From the NCBI RefSeq assembly GCF_007752535.1, contig NZ_CP036426.1:8370001-8434000 (forward strand): a stretch of 64,000 nt of DNA, in the 5' to 3' direction. Positions 17,748-24,990 of this stretch are shown here, piece after piece. Within the stretch, counting starts at the first letter, position 1. Every line of letters begins with the position of its first letter. The notes under the pieces are model-generated. The model was not told the DNA's origin and made no database searches. It saw only the letters and a list, made by a program, of their open reading frames with translations. This DNA is from Tautonia plasticadhaerens (lineage in GTDB: Bacteria; Planctomycetota; Planctomycetia; Isosphaerales; Isosphaeraceae). A program made the position numbers and the translations under genes.

Positions 17748-18668
17748 ATGCTGCCGCCGACCCATCGCCGAGGGTTCCTCGCCGGCACCGCCGCCGCCGG
17801 GGCCGCCGTCGCCCTGTCGAACCGCAACGCGACCGCCGCCGCCCCCGCCGCCCGGCCGCTCAACCCCGTGCCGAAGCGCCCGACCGACACGGTCACGCTC
17901 GGCAACACCGGCATCGAGGTGTCGCTCATCGGCATCGGCACCGGCAGCCACGGCGTGAACCAGGCGAGCAACCAGACCAAGCTCGGCCTCAAGGAGTTCA
18001 CCCGGGTCATCCGCCACGCCTTCGACTCCGGCATCCGCTTCTTCGACGTCGCCGACCAGTACGGCTCCCACACCTACCTCCGCTCGGCGCTCGAGGGCAT
18101 CCCCCGCGACCAGTACGCCATCCAGACCAAGACCCACGCCAAGGACTACAAGGAGGCCAAGAGCCACCTGGAGCGCTACCGGATGGAGCTGGGCGTCGAC
18201 TACGTCGACACCCTGCTCTTGCACTGCATGACCACCGCCGACTGGCCACAGGAATACGCCGGGGCGATGGAGTACATCAGCGAGGCCAAGTCCCAGGGCC
18301 TCGTCCGGGCCCACGGCACCAGCTGCCACGGCATGGACCCGCTCCGGACCTCGGCGCAGCACCCCTGGGTCGAGGTCGACCTCGCCCGGTGCAACCCCGA
18401 GGGCGCGGTCATGGACAGCCAGGACCCCGCCGACGTCACCGAGCAGCTCAAGGCGATGCACGACGCCGGCAAGGGCGTCATCGGCATGAAGATCTGCGGC
18501 AACGGCCAGTTCAAGGAGCCCGAACGCCGCGACGCCTCGCTCCGGTTCGTCTTCAGCCTCGGCTTCGTCGACTGCATCGTCGTCGGCCTGGAGTCCCCCG
18601 ACCAGGTCGACGACCTGCTCGCCCGGTCCGAGTCCGCCCTCGACTTCGCCCGCACCCAGCGGGCCTGA
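17748..18668 (+). CDS. Tat-exported aldo/keto reductase
   Basis: A 306-residue aldo/keto reductase of the planctomycete type. A twin-arginine signal is visible at the start (HRRGFLAGTAAAGAAVALS), implying folded export with cofactor. The TIM-barrel core shows the AKR catalytic set: Asp and Tyr in FDVADQYGSH, Lys in IQTKTHAK, His in TLLLHCMT. The later part (VIGMKICGNGQF, CIVVGLESPDQVDDLL) matches the barrel end. The ATG at 17748 follows CCGGAGG. Substrate unknown. It is monocistronic, closed by a 13-bp hairpin at 18685-18724. Confidence 0.9.
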   Translation: MLPPTHRRGFLAGTAAAGAAVALSNRNATAAAPAARPLNPVPKRPTDTVTLGNTGIEVSLIGIGTGSHGVNQASNQTKLGLKEFTRVIRHAFDSGIRFFDVADQYGSHTYLRSALEGIPRDQYAIQTKTHAKDYKEAKSHLERYRMELGVDYVDTLLLHCMTTADWPQEYAGAMEYISEAKSQGLVRAHGTSCHGMDPLRTSAQHPWVEVDLARCNPEGAVMDSQDPADVTEQLKAMHDAGKGVIGMKICGNGQFKEPERRDASLRFVFSLGFVDCIVVGLESPDQVDDLLARSESALDFARTQRA

Positions 18669-18684
18669 GCCGGGCCCCGGCCGG

Positions 18685-18724
18685 GGCCGATGCGAGGCGT
18701 CGGACGACGGCCCTCGCATCGGCC
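18685..18724 (+). terminator. 13-bp hairpin after the aldo/keto reductase gene
   Basis: The arms 18685-18697 (GGCCGATGCGAGG) and 18712-18724 are perfectly complementary, with a 14-base loop. The hairpin begins 17 bases after the stop at 18668. No T-run follows. Confidence 0.55.
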
Positions 18725-18772
18725 ACCCGCCATCCGTCCATCTCCGGCCGCTCCGTTTCCGAGCCCCCTGCG

Positions 18773-19240
18773 ATGCCCGACAACCGCCTCACCCGATGGT
18801 TCAAGAAGGCCCAGGACGAGACCGGCGTCACTCCCCCGGCCGAGCCGATCCGCCCCGAGGTCTTCGTCGGCTCCGACCAGGAGAAGAACGAGGCCTACGT
18901 CCGGGAGGGGTTCGCCGCCAAGGCCCGGGCCTTCCTCACCAAGCTCCCCATGGCCGAGGACGTCGCCGCCGCCTATTTCTGCATGCTCGACCCCGCCACG
19001 CCCCGGTGGGTCAAGGGCGTCTCCGCCGCGGCCCTGGCCTACTTCATCTTCCCCGTCGACGCCATCGTCGACGCCATCCCCCTGGCCGGCCTGATGGACG
19101 ACGTCACCGTCCTCACCGGCGCCCTCACCGCGATCTCCGCCTACATCACCCCCGAGCATCGCGCCAAGGCCCGCCGCTGGATGCTCGCCGAGCACCTCGC
19201 CGCCCCCGCCCCTCCCCCCGACGACGACCTGATCCCCTGA
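18773..19240 (+). CDS. YkvA-like DUF1232 protein
   Basis: A 155-residue small membrane-associated protein. The DUF1232 signature is clear at residues 80-115 (KGVSAAALAYFIFPVDAIVD, then IPLAGLMDDVTVLTGAL), where the Pro-Val-Asp and Asp-Asp residues are typical. The N-terminus is soluble and charged (LTRWFKKAQDET). Function is unknown for the family. The gene is convergent with the pilin gene, with a hairpin at 19311-19342 between them. Confidence 0.85.
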   Translation: MPDNRLTRWFKKAQDETGVTPPAEPIRPEVFVGSDQEKNEAYVREGFAAKARAFLTKLPMAEDVAAAYFCMLDPATPRWVKGVSAAALAYFIFPVDAIVDAIPLAGLMDDVTVLTGALTAISAYITPEHRAKARRWMLAEHLAAPAPPPDDDLIP

Positions 19241-19310
19241 CGCACCGGCCCGATCCGGCCCTCGGCCCGGGGCCGCCCGGCGGGCGACCGCCGCCGCCCC
19301 GAACGGGGAA

Positions 19311-19342
19311 CGGCCCGGCCACCACCAGGGGGGACCGGGCCG
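19311..19342. terminator. Hairpin between convergent genes
   Basis: The 8-bp arms CGGCCCGG (19311-19318) and CCGGGCCG (19335-19342) enclose a 16-base loop between the convergent DUF1232 and pilin genes. It could serve both strands. Chance occurrence is possible in such GC-rich DNA. Confidence 0.35.
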
Positions 19343-19406
19343 CTCCGGGAGTCGAGGGTCCCGGGTCGAGGACTCGTCCCTCGACCCGAGGCTCGGGCCT
19401 CGCCGA

Positions 19407-20408
19407 TCAGAACTGGTCCGCGCTGATCACCTCGCCGCCCTTGGAGGACGACAGGGCCCGCCAGATCTGCAGGTTGATCGAGTTCTTGACGAACTTGACG
19501 CTGCCGTCCCCCATCCCCACGTTCACGCCCCCGGGGTGTCGGCTCCGGGCGGCCAGCTGGATGCCCGTCTCGCTCGTGCCGGCGGCGCAGGGGGGGTTCA
19601 GCGCGAAGGGATAATTGCAGTAGCCGGCGCTCTGCATCAAGTCGGGCAGGGTGCTGTTCGGCCCGATGTTGCCCACGAAGCTCGCGCTGTAGGCCCACCA
19701 GGAGAAGCCGCGGAGGTCCACGTTCGTGGCGCTCTCGCCGATCACCAGCTCCGAGGTCAGCAGGGTGTTGCTCAGGCCGTCCCGGATGGAGGCGAAGTTC
19801 TGCGTGCTCTTGACCCCGCCCTGGAGCGCGCCGGTGGAGATGTCCGCCTGCGGCGAGCCGATGTCGTTGAAGGGGGCGCCGGCGAAGTTGTAGGTCAGGC
19901 CGGCCAGCGTGATCGGCCCCTGCTGCACGTTCGTGTTGCCGAAGTTGACCACGTAATTATGCGTGCTCACCTGCAGGCCCAGGGCGCCGTAGCCCGGCCG
20001 GCTGTCGGTGCCGTCGCTCGGGCAGAGGTAGGCGGCCACCCGGCTGGAGGTGACGGTGATGTTCTTGTCCCCCACGTAGCGCAGGGGGCCGTCGGCGTCG
20101 CCGCCGATGACGTTGTTGCCGTCGAAATTGTAGGCGTTGTACAGGTTCTGCTGCTCGAGGTAGGGCATCGTGAACAGCAGCCAGGTGCCCCAGCAGCAGC
20201 CCTTCATGCCCGGCGGCAGCGAGTTGGTCGAGTCGTGGTAGTTGTGCATCGCCAACCCGATCTGCTTCAGGTTGTTGGTGCACTGGGCCCGGCGGGCGGC
20301 CTCGCGGGCGCTCTGCACGGCGGGCAGCAGCAGGGCGATGAGCACGCCGATGATGGCGATGACGACGAGCAGTTCGATCAGCGTGAATCCGCGACGATGA
20401 CGAGCCAT
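19407..20408 (-). CDS. DUF1559 prepilin-like surface protein
   Basis: A 333-residue type IV pilin-like protein of the greatly expanded planctomycete DUF1559 family. The prepilin motif is at the N-terminus ([20 protein letters not shown]), followed by the family stretch [20 protein letters not shown]. The C-terminus has the H-x-G-G-x-N ... GDGSVKF motif (SRHPGGVNVGMGDGSVKF) and ends [10 protein letters not shown]. It is processed by a prepilin peptidase in other systems; role here unknown. It appears to share a transcript with the upstream lipoprotein gene (20543-20995), 134 bp away, under the promoter near 21180. Confidence 0.92.
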   Translation of the reverse strand: MARHRRGFTLIELLVVIAIIGVLIALLLPAVQSAREAARRAQCTNNLKQIGLAMHNYHDSTNSLPPGMKGCCWGTWLLFTMPYLEQQNLYNAYNFDGNNVIGGDADGPLRYVGDKNITVTSSRVAAYLCPSDGTDSRPGYGALGLQVSTHNYVVNFGNTNVQQGPITLAGLTYNFAGAPFNDIGSPQADISTGALQGGVKSTQNFASIRDGLSNTLLTSELVIGESATNVDLRGFSWWAYSASFVGNIGPNSTLPDLMQSAGYCNYPFALNPPCAAGTSETGIQLAARSRHPGGVNVGMGDGSVKFVKNSINLQIWRALSSSKGGEVISADQF

Positions 20409-20542
20409 CTGAATTCGATTCCTCGGGTGGAAGTGAGGCGACCGGGGCCGATCCGGATCGGTCCCGGTCGGCCGTCCGGTCAGTCAGGGTCCGATTCGAT
20501 TCGATTCGGGATCGGGTCGGGGGGCGGCGGGAGTGGCCCCGG

Positions 20543-20995
20543 TCACGGCTCGAGCGGGAAGTCGAAGGTGTTGTCCCCGCCCTCGGTCACCTCGGCGACC
20601 AGCTCGGACTGGGCGTTGTATCGGGCGGGGATCCGCTCCTGCATCATCGCCCCGGGTGCCCCCGGGGCCGCCGACGTGTCCGCCGAGCCGCCGGAACTGG
20701 AGGAGATCGAGACCCGGTAGGAGCCCGGGACCAGCCCGGTGTCCCCGGGGATCTCGTACGAGCCGTCCCGGATCACGGCCCCGCCGCCGGTGGCCTGGCC
20801 GCCCGAGGGCTCGAACTGGATCATGCCCTCGGACAGGGGCTCCCCGCCGAGGGTCACCTCCCCGGAGACCGCCTCCCGGGGAAGCTCGTCGCCCCCCGAG
20901 CAGCCGGCCAGCACCAACATCGAGACGATCAGGATCGAGCCCAGCGGCCGGGGGGACCGCCCCGGGCTCGCCGCGCAGGGTGAGGGTGGGCGCAT
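20543..20995 (-). CDS. Small transthyretin-like lipoprotein
   Basis: A 150-residue predicted lipoprotein: a basic start, hydrophobic helix and lipobox (ILIVSMLVLAGC, Cys near residue 32). The mature part starts VSGEVTLGGEPLSEGMIQFEP and continues IRDGSYEIPGDTGLVPGSYRVSI, a carboxypeptidase-regulatory/transthyretin-like beta fold. Such lipoproteins are commonly encoded beside DUF1559 pilins in planctomycetes, as here. The start at 20995 puts the lipobox at a normal distance. It is first in the unit behind the promoter at 21167-21195. Confidence 0.85.
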   Translation of the reverse strand: MRPPSPCAASPGRSPRPLGSILIVSMLVLAGCSGGDELPREAVSGEVTLGGEPLSEGMIQFEPSGGQATGGGAVIRDGSYEIPGDTGLVPGSYRVSISSSSGGSADTSAAPGAPGAMMQERIPARYNAQSELVAEVTEGGDNTFDFPLEP

Positions 20996-21166
20996 CGCGT
21001 CGAAAAAACCTTCCGGAGTTCGAAGAGGGAGGGCCGGCCGGGAGGGTCGGCCCGTGATCCGGGCGGGATGGAGAGCATGCCGCTCGGCGGCATGACGCCC
21101 GGGCGTCCCGACAGCCCGAGGGCACCGGCCGGGGCCGGGCGACGGGAAGGGGACGAGAGATATTCT

Positions 21167-21195
21167 ATTATCTCCCCGCCGGGAGCCATCGTCAA
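21167..21195 (-). promoter_or_regulatory. Sigma70-type promoter for the lipoprotein-pilin unit
   Basis: Read on the minus strand, TTGACG (21190-21195) and GATAAT (21167-21172) are separated by exactly 17 bases, within one mismatch each of the TTGACA/TATAAT consensus. It would start transcription near 21160, giving a leader of about 165 bases before the lipoprotein start at 20995. The AT-rich patch stands out against GC-rich surroundings. Confidence 0.6.
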
Positions 21196-21395
21196 GGGAA
21201 CGATGGTTCACGTATGCTTCTTTGCGAATCTCCCGGATGAGACCTTGATTGGATTGGCCTCGCCCGGCACGACCCGAGGGGAGGCGCCCCGGGGACCCCG
21301 GGGAATTCCCGAGATATCCGCAGAAAACGTGCCTAACCCCCGCTTCAAACCAGATGTTATTGGGGCCGGCCCGTCTCGATCGCCCCCGGGCGGGG

Positions 21396-21440
21396 GCCGG
21401 GGTTCGGGTGCCACGGGTTCGGAAGACCGAACCCGTGCCG
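21396..21440. repeat. REP palindrome downstream of the RAYT gene
   Basis: A 16-base head (GCCGGGGTTCGGGTGC, 21396-21411) precedes an 11-bp hairpin (CACGGGTTCGG, AAGA loop, CCGAACCCGTG; 21412-21437). The same head and hairpin recur in opposite orientation at 22082-22125. This head-plus-hairpin layout is that of REP sequences recognised by RAYT transposases. Confidence 0.75.
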
Positions 21441-21451
21441 TTCCACGTCGT

Positions 21452-22030
21452 TCACGGATCATGCACCCGGGGCAGGGTCGGGTCGATCTCCAGGGGCACC
21501 GGCCGGAATCCGGCATACCAGCGGGCACTGGACCATTCCCAATCCTCCGGGCGTCCCACCAACCCGCGGCGGACGGGATTGCGATGGATGGATTCGACGA
21601 CGCGCAACGCGGTCTTCGGATCCACGAGATTGCGGTCGTATCCGCCCCCCGCCTGCCAGAATCGCCGCTCGGACGTGCCGTCGCCGTGCATGACCGTCAG
21701 CCGCGTCAGCCAATCCGGGGCCTCCCGCTCCAGGAAGGCGATCGCCCGACGACCCACGGGCCGCTTGATCCGCCAGAGGATCTCCGAGACGCGGTCGGTC
21801 GGCTCCCCGGGCCACAGCAGGAGGTGGGCATGCTCGGGCATGATGACGTAGGCCCAGAGGTCGAAGCACGCCCGCGATCGGGCCTCCTCGATCGCCTCGA
21901 CGAGCCAACGTCGGGTCCGATCGCGCGACAGCAACGGCAGCCGACGAGAACACGAGAACGTCAGTGCATGAGCATGACCCGGTTCGTCATCGCGTCGGCA
22001 TCGCTTGCGATGGATCGGGGTCCGGCTCAT
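21452..22030 (-). CDS. REP-associated tyrosine transposase (RAYT, Y1_Tnp family)
   Basis: A 192-residue HuH-type single-strand transposase. The metal-binding HuH motif is in MPEHAHLLL (near residues 64-72), and the helix with the expected catalytic Tyr follows in WQAGGGYDRNLVD. The HRNPVRRGLVGRPEDWEWSSA segment is characteristic of the family. RAYTs cleave and mobilise REP hairpins at single-stranded DNA. Here inverted REPs lie 12 bp past the stop (21396-21440) and 52 bp before the start (22082-22125). The gene is full length with no frameshift, so it may be active. Confidence 0.9.
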   Translation of the reverse strand: MSRTPIHRKRCRRDDEPGHAHALTFSCSRRLPLLSRDRTRRWLVEAIEEARSRACFDLWAYVIMPEHAHLLLWPGEPTDRVSEILWRIKRPVGRRAIAFLEREAPDWLTRLTVMHGDGTSERRFWQAGGGYDRNLVDPKTALRVVESIHRNPVRRGLVGRPEDWEWSSARWYAGFRPVPLEIDPTLPRVHDP

Positions 22031-22039
22031 GGTCGTCCA

Positions 22040-22618
22040 TCAGGCCCCGGGACAGTCCCCGAGTGGCCATGCCCTCCGATCGGCACGGGTTCCGCGGACG
22101 GAACCCGTGGCACCCGAACCCCGGCCACCCGCCCGGGCCGAGTCCGCCGCAGCGCGAGGTGAGGCGTCGATGCCATCTTCATCGAGCGTCTCGCGGACGG
22201 AACGAGCCCAGGCCGTGACCCGCTCGGCATAGGCATCGGCGCAGGGCTCCGACTTGAGGACGTCCGCGACCGTCATGGGCCAACCGCCGACCCGCCACCG
22301 GACCTCCGCATCCCCCTTCCGTCGAGTGACACGCCCGGCCGCCTCGGCCCCACGCCTCGCCCGTCGCCTCAGTTCGTCGATCGTCGCGCGGCCGTCCAGC
22401 GCGTCCGCGACGGCCCCGCGGAGTCCGATCAGGGTGTCGGCCGTGTAGTTCATCGCCCTGGGATGCTGAAGACCATAGGTCGCGACGGCGTAGAAGTGGG
22501 GTAGCAGGCCGGGACCGCCGGGGATCTGCGACTCCAGCAGCAGCAGGGCGTGGAAGTGGTCGCGGCACGATCCGCCCTCGGGCACAGCGGAGCCGCATTC
22601 CGGGCAGGTCTCTGTCAT
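22040..22618 (-). CDS. DUF5946 family protein with a REP-derived C-terminus
   Basis: A 192-residue protein. The N-terminal CPECGSAVPEGGSCRDHFHALL has Cys and His residues suited to zinc binding and matches DUF5946-type proteins, as does the later YGLQHPRAMNYTADTLIGLR. From about residue 150 the frame runs through DNA resembling half of the attC-like site (22141-22167) and then the REP (22082-22125), giving a low-complexity tail (RAGGRGSGATGSVRGTRADRRAW). The original end was probably nearer residue 150, so the tail is likely an insertion product. Function unknown. Confidence 0.7.
   Translation of the reverse strand: MTETCPECGSAVPEGGSCRDHFHALLLLESQIPGGPGLLPHFYAVATYGLQHPRAMNYTADTLIGLRGAVADALDGRATIDELRRRARRGAEAAGRVTRRKGDAEVRWRVGGWPMTVADVLKSEPCADAYAERVTAWARSVRETLDEDGIDASPRAAADSARAGGRGSGATGSVRGTRADRRAWPLGDCPGA
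22082..22125. repeat. REP palindrome upstream of the RAYT gene
   Basis: This is the inverted partner of the REP at 21396-21440. An 11-bp hairpin (CACGGGTTCCG, CGGA loop, CGGAACCCGTG; 22084-22109) is followed by GCACCCGAACCCCGGC (22110-22125), the exact complement of the other copy's 16-base head. It lies inside the 3' part of the DUF5946 reading frame. Confidence 0.75.
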
Positions 22619-22719
22619 CGGACCCCCTTCCCGCGACGCCGCCTAAAGAATCCATGTAAGCCGCGGGACCGCCTCGGGGGTCACCTTGTGGTGGTTGACG
22701 ATCCCTCAATCCCGCGGGC

Positions 22720-22840
22720 GGGTGGCACTGGCGGCTTGCCCGCCAGTGCCTTCTACCAGGCCGGAACACCGGCGGGCAAGCCGCCAGTGCCACCCAGAAA
22801 CAGCCTCCTACCAGTGCCACCCGCCCGCCAGTGCCACCCC
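22720..22840. repeat. Second palindrome family: 25-bp perfect inverted repeat plus a partial copy
   Basis: The 25 bases at 22720-22744 (starting GGGTGGCACTGGCGG) are exactly complementary to 22771-22795. The left copy is itself an 11-bp hairpin (GGCACTGGCGG, CTTGC loop, CCGCCAGTGCC; 22724-22750). A third degenerate copy follows at 22811-22840 (CCAGTGCCACCCGCCCGCC). The sequence is unlike the RAYT-flanking REPs, so it is a separate family. It fills most of the gap between the two hypothetical genes. Confidence 0.7.
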
Positions 22841-22872
22841 GCTGTGGTTCTCCTTGCTTCGGACGCACACCC

Positions 22873-23493
22873 CTACGGGTTGTTTCCGATGGAAGCAACT
22901 ATCGAGGTCACGCGGTCGCCGGAACGGAATCTGTAGACTCTGTATATGACAATGAAGTCGCCCGGCTTCCCACCGATCCAGGGGCTTTCCGGCTCGCCTT
23001 CGGGCGTCTCAGCCGCTCTGAACCTCTCTTTAAGCGATGCGCTGGTGTAGAGTTCCACCGGCCTGCCCGTCTGCGACCTGTAGCTGCGCACGAGCTTGGC
23101 GTCGCGGGGTATGAGCGACTTGGCGGCAGAGCGCGCCTTCGTGGGCGTCACCGCTCCCGCGTCCCCCCACGTTCGCTCGACGTGCCTCACATTGCCGTCC
23201 AAATACATGACGGCGTAACTCTCGTCCTCGTAGTGGAAGAAGCCGGCGACTTCCTGCTCCAGTGCGCCGTGTGTCCGCTCCCAATCTGCACGCGACAAAC
23301 CGAGTCCGCCCGATTTGTAGGCAGGAGCGGTGGGCGGGGCTGTTTGGTTCGGAGCGCTCGGCGCTCCCGGTTCTTTCTGGACGGGAGAGGCGGCAGGTGG
23401 CATTGGAGCGGTATCGGGCGCCGTTTCGTTCTGTTGTCCGCTTCCCAGCATACAAACAGCGAAGGCTACGAGCGCCAAGGCACCAATCTTCAT
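22873..23493 (-). CDS. Small secreted hypothetical protein
   Basis: A 206-residue protein I do not recognise. A signal peptide is clear (MKIGALALVAFAVCMLG). It is followed by a Pro/Ala/Thr-rich linker (residues 25-60) and a folded region of about 145 residues (LSRADWERTHGALEQEVAGF; YEDESYAVMYLDGNVRHVER; FIVIYRVYRFRSGDRVTSI). Its GC content is visibly lower than that of the flanking core genes, suggesting acquisition. It starts 42 bp from the attC-like site, which lies upstream of it. Confidence 0.65.
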   Translation of the reverse strand: MKIGALALVAFAVCMLGSGQQNETAPDTAPMPPAASPVQKEPGAPSAPNQTAPPTAPAYKSGGLGLSRADWERTHGALEQEVAGFFHYEDESYAVMYLDGNVRHVERTWGDAGAVTPTKARSAAKSLIPRDAKLVRSYRSQTGRPVELYTSASLKERFRAAETPEGEPESPWIGGKPGDFIVIYRVYRFRSGDRVTSIVASIGNNP

Positions 23494-23534
23494 CGCTTCC
23501 TCCCCAGGCCACGACAGTGTAACGACTCCGGGCC

Positions 23535-23634
23535 GCCTAACGCCAAAGCTCAGCGGACCGGCACGCCGAGCGAAACCTGTGACTGACCACCAAGCGCCGC
23601 GGCGGGCCGGGTCCGCTGCAGCGCGAGGTTAGAT
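23535..23634. other. attC-like recombination site (integron cassette style)
   Basis: The outer boxes are GCCTAAC (23535-23541) and GTTAGAT (23628-23634), matching the R''/R' consensus of integron attC sites. The inner arms GCTCAGCGGACCGGC (23548-23562) and GCCGGGTCCGCTGCAGC (23606-23622) pair along their length except for two unpaired bases on one side, like the extrahelical bases of attC. The variable middle is about 43 bases. No integron integrase is seen in the window. An IS110-family gene begins about 100 bp to the right; some IS1111/IS110 elements target attC sites. Confidence 0.5.
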
Positions 23635-23732
23635 ACTATGCCCGGAGCGAGCCGGGCGAGTTGCTGTGAGCCGCCGACATGGCAAGCTCCAGGAGGGGGG
23701 TTAGCAGGTCCCTCGGATACGGAGTCTTTACC

Positions 23733-24914
23733 ATGCCAGCGACCCACGACCGCGATCATAGCACGGCCTCCACCCCGACGCTCTACCTGGCCTTCGAGCT
23801 GGGCTGGACCACCTGGAAGCTCGCCTTCGCCGACGCACCGGCCCGCGCCCCGCGTCAGGTCACCATCCCGGCCCGCGACACCGACGCCCTCCGGCGTGAG
23901 ATCGCCCGGGCCCGCCGACGCCTCGGCCTGCCCGACGACGCGCCGGTCCGCTCGGTCTTCGAGGCCGGCCGCGATGGCTTCTGGCTGCATCGCTACCTGA
24001 TCCACCACGGCCACGAGAACCTCGTCGTCGACCCGGCCAGCATCGAGGTCAACCGCCGCGCCCGCCGCGCCAAGAGCGACGGCCTGGACGTCGTCAAGCT
24101 GCTGGCCATGCTCCAGCGGCACCACGGCGGCGAGCGCGGGCTGTGGGCCGTGGTGAACGTCCCCGCGCCCGAGGACGAGGACCGCCGCGCCCCGCAGCGC
24201 GAGCTGATGGCCCTGAAGGCCGAGCGGACCGAGCACTCCAACCGGATCAAGGGGCTGCTGGCCCACCTCGGCCTGGCGTTCGTCGTCGACGGCCGCCTGC
24301 CCGAGCGGCTGGCCGCCCTGCGGCAGTGGGACGGCCGCCCGGTGCCCGAGCACACGGCGGCGCGGCTGCTCCGCGAGTTCGAGCGATGGAAGCTCGTCGA
24401 CGCCCAGGTCCGCGACCGCGAGAACGCCCAGCGGCGGGCCGTCCGCGACGACGCGGCGCCGCACGTCGAGCAGGTCCGCCGGCTGATGGACCTCAAGGGG
24501 GTCGGTCCGGTGGGGGCCTGGCTGCTGGTGCAGGAGATCTTCGGGTGGCGTCGGATCAAGAACCGCCGCGAGTTGGCCAGCCTGGTGGGCCTGGTGCCGA
24601 CGCCGTACCAGAGCGGCTCGTCGCACCGCGAGCAGGGCATCAGCAAGGCGGGCAACCGGCGGGTGCGGTGGATGCTGGTGGAACTGGCCTGGATGTGGCT
24701 CCAGTACCAGCCGCGGAGCGCGCTGAGCCGGTGGTATCACGAGCGGTTCGGCTCGGGCAACGCGCGGGCGCGGAAGGTGGGGATCGTGGCCCTGGCGCGC
24801 AAGCTGTTGGTGGCGTTCTGGAAGTACCTGGAGTTCGGCGAGGCGCCGGAGGGGGCGGAGATGGTGCCCTGGAGGAAGAAGCTCAACGGCCGGCTGCCGG
24901 CGGGTACGGGCTGA
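23733..24914 (+). CDS. IS110-family transposase (DEDD recombinase)
   Basis: A 393-residue transposase, a full length for IS110. The start at 23733 has GGAG eight bases upstream. The N-terminal RuvC-like DEDD domain shows LAFELGWTTWK (Glu where Asp is usual), VFEAGRDGFWL, and KSDGLDVVKLLAML with the Asp pair. The C-terminal Transposase_20 domain has LMDLKGVGPVGAWLL, then LVGLVPTPYQSGSSHREQGI with the catalytic Ser region, and SKAGNRRVRWML. IS110 enzymes work with a structured RNA from the element's non-coding end, here perhaps 23635-23732. Element ends could not be fixed. Confidence 0.9.
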   Translation: MPATHDRDHSTASTPTLYLAFELGWTTWKLAFADAPARAPRQVTIPARDTDALRREIARARRRLGLPDDAPVRSVFEAGRDGFWLHRYLIHHGHENLVVDPASIEVNRRARRAKSDGLDVVKLLAMLQRHHGGERGLWAVVNVPAPEDEDRRAPQRELMALKAERTEHSNRIKGLLAHLGLAFVVDGRLPERLAALRQWDGRPVPEHTAARLLREFERWKLVDAQVRDRENAQRRAVRDDAAPHVEQVRRLMDLKGVGPVGAWLLVQEIFGWRRIKNRRELASLVGLVPTPYQSGSSHREQGISKAGNRRVRWMLVELAWMWLQYQPRSALSRWYHERFGSGNARARKVGIVALARKLLVAFWKYLEFGEAPEGAEMVPWRKKLNGRLPAGTG

Positions 24915-24990
24915 GGGCGAGGGCGAGGGCGAGGGCGAGGGCGAGGGCGAGGGCGAGGGCGAGGGCGAGGGCGAGGGCGAGGGCGAGGGC
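24913..24990. repeat. 13 perfect tandem copies of GAGGGC
   Basis: A 78-bp hexanucleotide microsatellite with 13 uninterrupted copies of GAGGGC. It overlaps the last two bases of the transposase stop codon (TGA at 24912-24914). Being a multiple of three, it stays open in all frames, which explains a spurious Arg-Ala-rich reading. Purity suggests recent slippage expansion. Confidence 0.95.

Noticed and set aside
22141-22167. A second attC-like site at the DUF5946 3' end
   Set aside because: Only the right half matches; no partner arm or GCCTAAC box is found at the right distance, so it is mentioned but not called.
24913-24990. Possible CRISPR array
   Set aside because: The units are contiguous 6-mers with no spacers. 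No cas genes or 25-40-bp spaced repeats occur anywhere in the window.
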